Positions 17,877-25,635 of a DNA stretch of 64,000 nt are shown here, piece after piece. The translations under genes were made by a program, and so were the position numbers. The stretch's first letter is position 1. Every line of letters starts with the position of its first letter. The DNA lies in the NCBI GenBank assembly GCA_035253585.1, contig DATFBY010000092.1, positions 1-64,000 of the forward strand, read 5' to 3'. The notes under the pieces were generated by a model. The model was not told the origin of the DNA. It saw only the letters and a list, made by a program, of their open reading frames with translations, and made no database searches. Origin of the DNA: DATFBY01 sp035253585 (lineage in GTDB: Bacteria; Gemmatimonadota; Gemmatimonadetes; Gemmatimonadales; Gemmatimonadaceae).

Positions 17877-18955
17877 CGTCCCAGCCGCCGCAGGACCGAC
17901 GCTTGACCGACTTCGACTCGCGGAGGCCGGCGGCGCTCGCACGTGCCGTGAGTCTGGTCGAGAATCGGCGCGCCGGTTACGAGCAGATTCTGTCGGCCGC
18001 GCACCCGAGGCTGGGGCGCGCACGCCGCATCGGTCTGACCGGTCCTCCTGGCGCGGGGAAGAGCACACTCACGGCCCGATTGGCCGAGCGATACCGCGCT
18101 ACCGGGCTCACTGTTGCCATCATCGCCGTCGATCCCACCTCTCCGTTCACCGGAGGCGCGTTGTTAGGCGACCGGATCCGCATGGAGACGGTGGCGCTCG
18201 ATCCTGGAATCTTCATTCGGTCGATGGCAACGCGCGGCTCACTCGGCGGGTTGGCGGGCACCACGCGCGATGTCGCCGACGTGCTCGATGCGTTCGGCTT
18301 CGACCGGATTCTCATCGAGACGGTTGGTGTCGGGCAAAGCGAGCTCGACATCGCGCGAACGGCGGACACGTCCGTCGTGATTCTCGTGCCCGAGTCGGGC
18401 GACTCCATACAGACTCTGAAGGCTGGGCTGATGGAGATTGCCGACCTCTTTCTGGTGAACAAGTCCGACCGGCCGGGCGCCGATCGTCTTCGACAAGAGA
18501 TCGAGCTCATGCTTGGCCTTCGGATGGGCCAGGTGTTCCGGAACATCCCGGCCCATCACGGTGTGGATCACCAGGCAGTGGTAAACCCGATGAATCCCGC
18601 GAAGGCGGCGCGCCAGGCCGCTCGCGAATCGAGGGATGAGTGGACGCCGCCGGTGCTGGCCACAGTCGGGCACACTGGCGATGGGGTCGACGATCTCATG
18701 ACGGCCCTCGATAGGCACTTCGATTATCTTGCACGGAGCGGCACGTTGCGAGATCGTCGCCGCCGGCGTCTCCGCGAGAGGGTGGTAGAAGCGGTAGAGC
18801 GCGACATCCGATCGCGCCTTTGGTCCGATGCCGAAACCCTCCGCTGGCTCGACGCGCAGCTCGATTCATTGGAGAGCGGAGAGCGCACGCCCTTTGCCGT
18901 TGCCGAGGAGCTGGTGAAGCGAAGCACGGAGCTCATGATGAGAACGGGTCTATGA
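17867..18955 (+). CDS. meaB: MeaB/ArgK-type G3E GTPase, acyl-CoA mutase chaperone
   Basis: This 362-residue GTPase protects and reloads B12-dependent acyl-CoA mutases. Walker A is GPPGAGKST, and the diagnostic DPTSPFTGGALLGDRIRM, ETVGVGQSE and NKSDRPGADR follow. A C-terminal dimerisation arm is Arg-rich. The gene overlaps the UbiB stop at its 5' end and the mutase start at its 3' end (ATGA). That position directly before the mutase large subunit supports its role as the mutase's own chaperone. Confidence 0.95.
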   Translation: MAVTSQPPQDRRLTDFDSRRPAALARAVSLVENRRAGYEQILSAAHPRLGRARRIGLTGPPGAGKSTLTARLAERYRATGLTVAIIAVDPTSPFTGGALLGDRIRMETVALDPGIFIRSMATRGSLGGLAGTTRDVADVLDAFGFDRILIETVGVGQSELDIARTADTSVVILVPESGDSIQTLKAGLMEIADLFLVNKSDRPGADRLRQEIELMLGLRMGQVFRNIPAHHGVDHQAVVNPMNPAKAARQAARESRDEWTPPVLATVGHTGDGVDDLMTALDRHFDYLARSGTLRDRRRRRLRERVVEAVERDIRSRLWSDAETLRWLDAQLDSLESGERTPFAVAEELVKRSTELMMRTGL

Positions 18956-20646
18956 CGACGATCGACACGCTGAGCGAACAGCTTCGAGAGCAGCGAGCCG
19001 AGCTGGAGCGGCTGCGGGCCGAGATCGAGGCCTGGCGTAAGCGCTACGAGGCCGGCACCAAGCGCGACATCGGGTTCACCAACTCCGTTGGTGAAGTGCA
19101 GCCGTTATACACGCCGCTGGACGTGCAGAACGATGATCCGGCGGACGTCGGCGCGCCGGGTGTCTATCCGTTCACGCGCGGAATTCACGCGACGGGGTAC
19201 CGTGGGCGGCTGTGGACGATGAGGCAATTCGCAGGCTTCGGCAGCGCGCGCGATACGAATCTGCGGTACAAGTATCTGCTCGAGCACGGGCAAACGGGCC
19301 TTTCGGTGGCGTTCGACTTTCCGACGCTCATGGGCTACGACTCCGATCATCCGCGGTCGGAAGGCGAGGTCGGCAAGTGCGGCGTCGCGATCTCGTCCGT
19401 GCGCGACATGCAGGATCTGTTCGATGGGATCCCGCTCGATCAAGTGTCGGTGTCGATGACGATCAACGGCCCGGCGCTGATCATCTACTGCTTTTTCGTG
19501 GCGGCCGCGGAGCGGCAGGGCGTGTCGCCTGACAAGCTGCGCGGAACGATTCAGAACGACATTCTGAAAGAGTACATGGCGCAGCACGCGTGGGTCTATC
19601 CGATCGAGCCCGCGCTGCGCCTCATCGTCGATGGCTTCGCCTGGTCCGCGAAACACGCTCCGCAGTTCAATACGATCTCGATCTCGGGGTATCACATCCG
19701 GGAGGCGGGAGCAACTGCCGTGCAGGAGCTCGCCTTCACGCTCGCCGACGGATTCACCTACGTCGAGCGCGGGATCGCTCGTGGGCTCGATGTCGATGAG
19801 TTCGCGCCGCGGCTCTCCTTCTTCTGGGACATCCACAACGATTTTTTCGAGGAGATCGCCAAGCTTCGCGCGGCTCGCCGCATCTGGGCGCGCCACATGA
19901 AGGATCGGTACGGTGCCAAGGATCCTCGCTCGTGGATGATGCGCTTCCACTCGCAAACCGCTGGTGTGACGCTCACGGCGCAGCAGCCCATGAACAACAT
20001 CGTACGCGTCGCCTATCAGGCGCTGGCGGCGGTGCTGGGCGGAACCCAATCGCTACACACGAACTCGATGGACGAGACGTTGGCGCTGCCTACGGAGCAA
20101 GCGGTGCAGGTTGCGCTGCGAACACAGCAAATCCTGGCGTACGAGACCGGTGTGCCGAACGTGATCGACCCTCTGGGCGGCGCCTACTACGTCGAGGCGC
20201 TCACCGACTCGATGGAACGTCAGGCGGAGGAGCTGTTCGAAGAGATCGCGGCGGCTGGTGGCGTCGTGCGCGCGCTCGAAACGGGGTGGCTGCAGCGCAA
20301 GATCGCGCAATCGGCGGCGCGGCAGCAGTGGGAGCTCGAACAGCGACGGAAGCTCGTGGTGGGTGTGAACGAGTTCGTCACCGAGGAGCCGGAGCTGGCG
20401 ATCCCCATCCTTCGTGTGGGCGACGACGCCGAGACCGACCAGCGCCAGCGTTTGGCCGACCTCCGTGCGTCGCGTGATGATGGGCGCTGCCGGCGCGCGC
20501 TGGCCGCGCTTCGCGATGCGGCTCGGACCGATGCCAACCTGATCCCTCTGATTCTCGACGCCGCGCGTGCCGATGCCACGCTGTACGAGATTCGCGCGTC
20601 GATGGAGGAAGTGTTTGGGGCGTATCGGGAGCCGGTGTTCTTTTGA
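18952..20646 (+). CDS. B12-dependent acyl-CoA mutase large subunit (isobutyryl-CoA mutase-like)
   Basis: This 564-residue TIM-barrel mutase subunit lacks the cobalamin-binding domain, which is encoded separately by the next gene. A short coiled-coil N-terminus precedes the barrel. At two positions that distinguish substrates it has Phe93 (RQFAGFG) and Gln211 (EYMAQHAW). Methylmalonyl-CoA mutase has Tyr89 and Arg207 there, while isobutyryl-CoA mutase IcmA has Phe and Gln. Length and split also match IcmA (about 566) with IcmB (136). I therefore predict isobutyryl/n-butyryl-CoA interconversion, though automatic annotation would say methylmalonyl-CoA mutase. The stop codon runs into palindrome 20645-20743. 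Confidence 0.85.
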   Translation: MTTIDTLSEQLREQRAELERLRAEIEAWRKRYEAGTKRDIGFTNSVGEVQPLYTPLDVQNDDPADVGAPGVYPFTRGIHATGYRGRLWTMRQFAGFGSARDTNLRYKYLLEHGQTGLSVAFDFPTLMGYDSDHPRSEGEVGKCGVAISSVRDMQDLFDGIPLDQVSVSMTINGPALIIYCFFVAAAERQGVSPDKLRGTIQNDILKEYMAQHAWVYPIEPALRLIVDGFAWSAKHAPQFNTISISGYHIREAGATAVQELAFTLADGFTYVERGIARGLDVDEFAPRLSFFWDIHNDFFEEIAKLRAARRIWARHMKDRYGAKDPRSWMMRFHSQTAGVTLTAQQPMNNIVRVAYQALAAVLGGTQSLHTNSMDETLALPTEQAVQVALRTQQILAYETGVPNVIDPLGGAYYVEALTDSMERQAEELFEEIAAAGGVVRALETGWLQRKIAQSAARQQWELEQRRKLVVGVNEFVTEEPELAIPILRVGDDAETDQRQRLADLRASRDDGRCRRALAALRDAARTDANLIPLILDAARADATLYEIRASMEEVFGAYREPVFF

Positions 20647-20743
20647 GGGAAGCGGGAAGTGGGAAGCGGGAAGCGACTGCGCAGCACACCTGATGGCTAC
20701 CGTCTTCGCCTGCGCTTCCCGCTTCCCACTTCCCGCTTCCCTC
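20645..20743. repeat. perfect 31-bp palindrome of 7-base units (hairpin A)
   Basis: The arms are 20645-20675 and 20713-20743, identical in reverse complement over 31 of 31 bases, with a 37-base spacer. Each arm is a run of GGGAAGC units with one GGGAAGT unit, and the odd unit is mirrored at the matching place in the other arm. The left arm begins inside the TGA stop of the mutase gene (20644-20646). There is no T-run after it, so it does not look like an intrinsic terminator. It separates the two mutase subunit genes, which would otherwise be expected to sit tightly together. Confidence 0.9.
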
Positions 20744-20794
20744 GAGTCTCTCGTAACTTACTCGCTACTTCTTTCCCGACTCTCGCACTAGCTC

Positions 20795-21205
20795 ATGCGT
20801 CCCATTCGTGTGCTCATCGCCAAACCTGGACTCGACGGTCACGACCGTGGCGCAAAGGTCGTCGCGGCCGCGCTACGCGATGCGGGAATGGAAGTCATCT
20901 ACACCGGGCTGCATCAGACGCCTGAAATGATCGCGTCGGCGGCAGTGCAAGAAGACGTCGACGTCGTGGGTCTGTCGATCCTGAGCGGCGCGCACATGAC
21001 ACTCTTCCCGCGCGTCCAGGAGCTGCTTCGCGAGCAGGGACGCGACGACATTCTCCTCACGGGCGGCGGGATCATTCCGAAGGAAGACATTGAGGAGCTG
21101 CAGCGACGCGGGATCGGGAAGCTGTTCGGACCCGGTACGGCGACCTCCGATCTTGCCGCCTACATCAAGGAGTGGTTCTCCGCGCGCCAGCAACAGGAAG
21201 CGTGA
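20795..21205 (+). CDS. acyl-CoA mutase small subunit (cobalamin-binding domain)
   Basis: This 136-residue B12-binding protein is the partner of the mutase large subunit. It has the base-off/His-on motif DxHxxG in GLDGHDRGAKVV, then VGLSILSGAH and LTGGGIIP, which line the nucleotide-loop pocket. The length equals that of known IcmB subunits. It is separated from the large subunit gene by hairpin A and overlaps the carboxyltransferase GTG start. Together with MeaB these genes form a complete mutase plus chaperone set. Confidence 0.93.
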   Translation: MRPIRVLIAKPGLDGHDRGAKVVAAALRDAGMEVIYTGLHQTPEMIASAAVQEDVDVVGLSILSGAHMTLFPRVQELLREQGRDDILLTGGGIIPKEDIEELQRRGIGKLFGPGTATSDLAAYIKEWFSARQQQEA

Positions 21206-22854
21206 CCTCCCGCCTCCACGAGCTCAGCACCCAGGTTCGCGCGCTCGAAGAGCGACTGCGGTTGGGTGGCGGCGCCGACAAGATCGAGCGGCAGCACAAG
21301 CAGGGTAAGCTGACCGCGCGCGAGCGCATCGAGCTGTTGTGCGACGACGATGCGCGCTTCCTCGAGATCGGGTTGCTCGTCGCCTACGATCAGTACGATG
21401 AGCAAGCGCCGGCCGCTGGTGTCGTCACCGGCATTGGGATCGTGCACGGTCGTGAAGTCGTCATCGTCGCCAACGATGCGACGGTCAAGGCGGGCTCGTG
21501 GTGGCCGGAGACGATCAAGAAGATGCTGCGCGCTCAGGAGATCGCGATGCGTTGCCGCATCCCGATCATTTATCTGGTCGATTCCGCCGGCGTGAATCTG
21601 CCATACCAGGGCGGTGTCTTTCCGGGCCAATACGGCGCGAGCCGAATCTTCTACTACAACTCGATCATGCGACGCTATCTGCGGATTCCGCAGATCGCGG
21701 CGGTGATGGGCCCGTGCATCGCGGGCGGCGCGTATCTGCCGGCGTTATCCGACGTGATCCTCATGGTCGAGGGAAGCTCCTTCATGGGACTTGGCGGTCC
21801 CAACCTGGTGAAGGGAGCGACTGGTCAGGTAATCGACGCCGAAACGCTCGGTGGTGCCCGCACCCACACGCAGATCAGCGGTGTCGCGCACTATCGGGTG
21901 AAGGATGATGAGGAGTGCGTCGAGCACATTCGGGAGATGGTGCACCGGTTGCCATCGAGATTCGAGATTCGAGATTCGAGATTCGAGGGTGATTCGAGAT
22001 TCGAAGGAGATTCGGCCCCGAATCTCGAATCTCGAATCTCGAATCTCGATCTTTACGACCTTCTCCCCTCCGACCACCGCATGTCCTACGACATGCACGC
22101 TGTTCTTCGCGCAATCATCGATGACGGGCGCCTCGACGAGTTTCAGGCGGAGCTGGCGAAAGAGATGATCTGCGGCGATGGAAGCATCGAAGGAATTGCG
22201 GTCGGCGTGATCGCGAACCAGCGCGGGCTCATCAAGGGTCGTCAGGGAGAGAAGCCGCGCTTCGGGGGCATCGTGTACGCGGAGAGCGCGGAGAAGGTCG
22301 CGTACTTCATCGAGCGGTGCGACCGGCTTCGGATCCCACTCCTTTTCGTGCAGGATGTCTCCGGCTTCATGGTCGGTCCAGAAGCGGAGCACGAAGGAAT
22401 CATCCGGGCCGGTGCGCGCTTCGTCGAGGCGATGGCGACGGCCACGGTGCCCAAGCTCGTGCTCACCGTGAATCACGCGTCAGGCGCCGGCTACTACGCG
22501 ATGGCGGGGCAGGGGTTCGATCCCGATTTCATCTTCAGCTGGCCGACCGGACGCATGGCCGTGATGGAAGGTGAGTCGGCCGTTCAGGCCGTGCACGGCC
22601 CGTCGCTCGATGAAGCGAAGCGCTCCGGCGTGCAGCCTCCTCGTGAAGTGCTCGAAGCAGTCGAGGAGATGCGCGAGGACTACGAGCATCAGCTCGATGC
22701 CCGCTTCGCCGGCGCTCGTGGATACATCGACGCGATCGTCTATCCCGAGGAAACGCGGGCCGTGTTGGCAATGGCGCTCCGAGCATCGCTGCACAACCCC
22801 GGGCCTCACCTCGGACCGTTCGTGCTTCCCCCGCATCTCGCGGAGTCGCCGTGA
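21202..22854 (+). CDS. acyl-CoA carboxylase beta (carboxyltransferase) subunit with in-frame repeat insert
   Basis: This 550-residue carboxyltransferase subunit of a biotin-dependent acyl-CoA carboxylase (propionyl-, methylcrotonyl- or geranyl-CoA type) shows two crotonase-fold halves. The N-terminal half has DSAGVNLPYQGGVFPG and GPCIAGGAYLPALSD, and the C-terminal half has FVQDVSGFMVG and GAGYYAMAGQGFDP. Between them, about residues 251-283 are encoded by the palindrome at 21954-22050. Without that segment the length would be near the family norm. No biotin carboxylase subunit gene lies in the window. Start GTG 21202 overlaps the preceding stop. The substrate is uncertain. Confidence 0.88.
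   Translation: MTSRLHELSTQVRALEERLRLGGGADKIERQHKQGKLTARERIELLCDDDARFLEIGLLVAYDQYDEQAPAAGVVTGIGIVHGREVVIVANDATVKAGSWWPETIKKMLRAQEIAMRCRIPIIYLVDSAGVNLPYQGGVFPGQYGASRIFYYNSIMRRYLRIPQIAAVMGPCIAGGAYLPALSDVILMVEGSSFMGLGGPNLVKGATGQVIDAETLGGARTHTQISGVAHYRVKDDEECVEHIREMVHRLPSRFEIRDSRFEGDSRFEGDSAPNLESRISNLDLYDLLPSDHRMSYDMHAVLRAIIDDGRLDEFQAELAKEMICGDGSIEGIAVGVIANQRGLIKGRQGEKPRFGGIVYAESAEKVAYFIERCDRLRIPLLFVQDVSGFMVGPEAEHEGIIRAGARFVEAMATATVPKLVLTVNHASGAGYYAMAGQGFDPDFIFSWPTGRMAVMEGESAVQAVHGPSLDEAKRSGVQPPREVLEAVEEMREDYEHQLDARFAGARGYIDAIVYPEETRAVLAMALRASLHNPGPHLGPFVLPPHLAESP
21954..22050. repeat. 7-base-unit palindrome inside the carboxyltransferase gene (hairpin B)
   Basis: The arms 21954-21980 and 22024-22050 are perfect reverse complements over 27 bases. 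Each is built of GAGATTC units (CGAATCT on the other reading). The spacer holds more, slightly degenerate units (GATTCGAGATTCGAAGG-type). The whole segment keeps the reading frame open and encodes a charged, repetitive peptide (SRFEIRDSRFEG and LESRISNL parts). It lies in the linker between the two carboxyltransferase halves, where family members vary in length. Confidence 0.92.
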
Positions 22855-24221
22855 GTCGCGTCGTGCGCATCGCGGCGGGGCAAGGGTTCTGGGGCGATTG
22901 GCTCGACGCGCCTCGCCGGCAGGTGGAGGGAGGAGCCATCGACTACCTCATGCTCGACTACCTGGCAGAGGTTACGATGTCGATCCTCCAGAAGCAGAAG
23001 GAGCGCGACTCCAACATGGGCTACGCGCGCGACTTCGTGAGTGCGATGGAGAGCGTGTTCCCGGCGGTCGCCAGCCGCGGCGTCAAGGTCATCGCCAACG
23101 CCGGGGGTGTGAATCCCGACGCGTGCGCCGAAGCCGTTCGTCGCGCGGCGGATACGCAGGGGGTCGCCGGCGCGCTTCGCATCGGCGTCGTCACGGGTGA
23201 CGACCTTCTGCCGCGAATCGATGAGCTGCTGGCCAAGGGTCATCCGCTCGCCAACATGGATACCGGCGACCCGCTTTCGGCGATTCGCGACAGCGTGTTG
23301 TCGGCAAATGCGTACATCGGAGCGCGGCCGATCGTCGAGGCGCTGCGGCGCGGGGCGAATGTGGTGATCACCGGTCGCTCGACCGACACCGCGCTCACGA
23401 TGGCGCCGATGCTCCACGAGTTCGAGTGGGCGCCTGACGATTGGAACAAGCTCGCGGCCGGCATCATCGCCGGCCACATCATCGAGTGCGGCGCGCAATG
23501 CTCGGGGGGCAACTGCCTGTACGATTGGCGGTCGATCCCCGACCTGGCCAACGTCGGCTATCCGATCGTGGAGGCTTCTCCCGACGGGACGTTCATCATT
23601 GCCAAGCATCCCGGCACCGGCGGCCGTATCGACGTGCACTCGGTGAGCGAACAGCTGGTATACGAGATGGGCGATCCGAGGACCTACATCACGCCGGATG
23701 TCATCGCGGACTTCACCACGATCCGTCTGGAGAATGCCGGCGACGATCGCGTGCGTGTATTTGGCATCGAGGGGCGCGCGCCTACGGACAAGCTCAAGGT
23801 GTCGATTGCCTATCGCGCCGGCTTCAAGGCCGTCGGTACGCTGGTATATGCGTGGCCGGACGCGCTCGAAAAGGCCGAGCTCGCCGACCGGGTACTGCGC
23901 GATCGCCTAACAATGCTCGGTCTGCGTTTCGAGCAGGTTCACAGCGAGTTCCTCGGCGCGTCCGCCACTCACGGGCCACTGGCGAACACACCGCGTGATC
24001 TTCCGGAAGTGCAGCTTCGGATCGGCGTTCGGGGCGACGATCGTGGCGCGGTCGAGCGCTTCACGCGCGAGCTGGCGCCGCTCGTCCTCAACGGTCCACC
24101 AAGCGTCACCGGTTTCGCCGGGGGACGGCCGAAGGTAGAGGAAGTCGTTGCGTATTGGCCGGCACTCATCGACAAGTCGGTGGTCGACACGTCCGTTAGA
24201 GTGATCGGAGGGAGCGCGTGA
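22851..24221 (+). CDS. AtuA-like (DUF1446) acyclic terpene utilisation family protein
   Basis: The 456-residue protein matches the DUF1446/AtuA family, first noted in the Pseudomonas citronellol/geraniol (atu) operon. Recognisable stretches are AAGQGFWGDWLDAP, IANAGGVNPDACAEAVR, ITGRSTDTALTMAP, IECGAQCSGGNC and IAKHPGTGGRI. No enzymatic activity is firmly established for the family. It is coupled by GTGA overlap to the carboxyltransferase gene and followed by the small AtuA-associated partner. This matches atu-type clusters, in which a geranyl-CoA carboxylase is present. Confidence 0.85.
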   Translation: MSRVVRIAAGQGFWGDWLDAPRRQVEGGAIDYLMLDYLAEVTMSILQKQKERDSNMGYARDFVSAMESVFPAVASRGVKVIANAGGVNPDACAEAVRRAADTQGVAGALRIGVVTGDDLLPRIDELLAKGHPLANMDTGDPLSAIRDSVLSANAYIGARPIVEALRRGANVVITGRSTDTALTMAPMLHEFEWAPDDWNKLAAGIIAGHIIECGAQCSGGNCLYDWRSIPDLANVGYPIVEASPDGTFIIAKHPGTGGRIDVHSVSEQLVYEMGDPRTYITPDVIADFTTIRLENAGDDRVRVFGIEGRAPTDKLKVSIAYRAGFKAVGTLVYAWPDALEKAELADRVLRDRLTMLGLRFEQVHSEFLGASATHGPLANTPRDLPEVQLRIGVRGDDRGAVERFTRELAPLVLNGPPSVTGFAGGRPKVEEVVAYWPALIDKSVVDTSVRVIGGSA

Positions 24222-24574
24222 AAGTGCGCCTGGTCGACATCGCGCATGCCCGTTCAGGTGACAAGGGCGACACCGCCAACGTCGGTGTGATCGCGCTGCG
24301 CCCGGAATGGTACACGGTGCTGGAGCGCTATCTCACACGCGACGTCGTCGTCAGGCATTTTCGGGGAATGATCGAAGGGGGTGTCGAGCGCTTCGAGCTT
24401 CCGAACATCTACGCGCTGAATTTCCTCCTCCATGGCGCGCTTGGCGGCGGCGGTACGTTGTCGCTCAAGACCGACGCGCAGGGGAAGGTCTACTCGACGG
24501 CGTTGCTCCGCCTCGTCCTCGACATCCCCGACAATGTGGTGCGAGAGCTGTCGCTTCCCGGAATGAGAGCGTGA
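24218..24574 (+). CDS. AtuA-associated small protein (AtuA C-terminal-like fold)
   Basis: This 118-residue protein corresponds to the small domain that is fused to, or encoded next to, AtuA/DUF1446 proteins. Its signature is IAHARSGDKGDTANVGV near the N-terminus, and the ending ALLRLVLDIPDNVV is also typical. It probably acts with the AtuA-like protein encoded immediately upstream (GTG start overlapping its stop). The stop overlaps the crotonase start at 24571. The biochemical function is unknown. Confidence 0.8.
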   Translation: MKVRLVDIAHARSGDKGDTANVGVIALRPEWYTVLERYLTRDVVVRHFRGMIEGGVERFELPNIYALNFLLHGALGGGGTLSLKTDAQGKVYSTALLRLVLDIPDNVVRELSLPGMRA

Positions 24575-25332
24575 CTCGCATTCGGGTCGAAGTCGAGGCG
24601 CCGATTGGCACGATCGTACTGGCGCGTCCAGAGAAAAAGAACGCGCTCGATCTGCAAACGACCCGCGAGCTGGCGATCGCGCTAGAGCGCTTGGCAACCG
24701 ACGACAGTGTTCGGGTCATCCTGATCCGAGCCGACGGCGAAGATTTCTGTGCCGGTGCCGACCTCGAAGCCCTCGAGGCGATGCTGGACAAGGGTCCCGA
24801 CGCGCACCTCGAAGATGCCGAGGCGTTGGCTAACGTATTCCGTCTGCTGCGAACGACGCCGAAGCCCGTCATCGCCGTAGTGCGCGGTCGTGCACTCGCC
24901 GGTGGCGCGGGGCTCGCCACGGCCTGCGATGTAGTGGTGGCCGGCGAAGGAGCGCAGATCGGTTATCCGGAAGTTCGAGTCGGCTTCGTTCCGGCGATGG
25001 TGATGACGATGCTACGACGGTGCGTCGGAGAGAAACGCGCCTTCGAGCTGGTGGCGACGGGCCGATCGATCACTGCTCGTGACGCGCTCGAAATGGGGCT
25101 GGTGAGCCGCGTGACGCCTGACGCGGAGCTCGATGCAGCGGCCTCGAAGATGGCGGAACAGCTGGCACGCACGCCATCCGCCGCACTACACGCGACGAAG
25201 CGCTTGTTCTACGCGCTCGATGGCAGGGAATTCGGAGAGGGTCTCGCGCTGGGCGTCTTGACGAACGTCGAGGCGCGCTCCACCCAGGACTTTCGTGACG
25301 GCGTACGCCGCTTCGTTCGTAGGGATCGATGA
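24571..25332 (+). CDS. enoyl-CoA hydratase/isomerase family protein
   Basis: This 253-residue crotonase-fold protein has oxyanion-hole segments GEDFCAGADLEAL and RALAGGAGLATACD. The second catalytic Glu position is kept in YPEVRVGFVPAMV, but the first Glu position is occupied by Ala/Gly (AGGAGLA). It resembles methylglutaconyl-CoA or isohexenylglutaconyl-CoA hydratase relatives (LiuC/AtuE), which fits the neighbouring carboxyltransferase and AtuA genes. I chose GTG 24571 because it overlaps the previous stop, and the longer open frame runs through the preceding gene out of frame. Confidence 0.82.
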   Translation: MTRIRVEVEAPIGTIVLARPEKKNALDLQTTRELAIALERLATDDSVRVILIRADGEDFCAGADLEALEAMLDKGPDAHLEDAEALANVFRLLRTTPKPVIAVVRGRALAGGAGLATACDVVVAGEGAQIGYPEVRVGFVPAMVMTMLRRCVGEKRAFELVATGRSITARDALEMGLVSRVTPDAELDAAASKMAEQLARTPSAALHATKRLFYALDGREFGEGLALGVLTNVEARSTQDFRDGVRRFVRRDR

Positions 25333-25523
25333 TGCCGGCGTCCCACGATCTGCGCGCCCCGGAAATGCTAAACCGTGCCAAGCTCGTGCTGGCCGGGATA
25401 GGAGTCCTCGTTTGGGCCCACGGAGCCCGCATCGAGGACGCCGGGGTGCGTTGGGCTGGAATAGCGCTACTTGCCATCGCCTTTCTGCTCCGATTCTTGC
25501 GGCGAAGGGAGGGAGCGAGCTAG
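25329..25523 (+). CDS. small membrane protein, unknown function
   Basis: This 64-residue product has two probable transmembrane helices, around KLVLAGIGVLVWAHG and WAGIALLAIAFLLRFL, joined by a short polar loop and ending in a basic tail (RRREGAS). Its ATG overlaps the crotonase stop in an ATGA tetramer, the same coupling used throughout this operon. This is the main argument that it is real. I do not recognise a family. It closes the operon, and a 112-base gap follows before the sigma factor gene. Confidence 0.55.
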   Translation: MMPASHDLRAPEMLNRAKLVLAGIGVLVWAHGARIEDAGVRWAGIALLAIAFLLRFLRRREGAS

Positions 25524-25621
25524 GGGCCCGATCGGCGTACTCCGCGCCTTCCAGACCCGAAGAAAAGTCCTCGATCGGCGGGCTCCGCGGTTCGCTTGTT
25601 GCTTGCAAATGAGCGGATTCC

Positions 25622-25627
25622 AGGAGG
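25622..25627 (+). promoter_or_regulatory. strong Shine-Dalgarno AGGAGG before the sigma factor
   Basis: AGGAGG lies eight bases before the ATG at 25636 and decides between that start and an in-frame ATG at 25609 that has no such site. Most genes in this window rely on overlap coupling rather than a full consensus site, so this one stands out. Confidence 0.85.
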
Positions 25628-25635
25628 CCCCGACC

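Noticed and set aside
20645..20743. Intrinsic terminator
   Set aside because: The stem is strong but no T-run follows on either strand, and the next gene belongs to the same functional unit.
21954..22050. CRISPR-like array
   Set aside because: The repeat units are adjacent 7-base words without unique spacers, and no cas genes are present.
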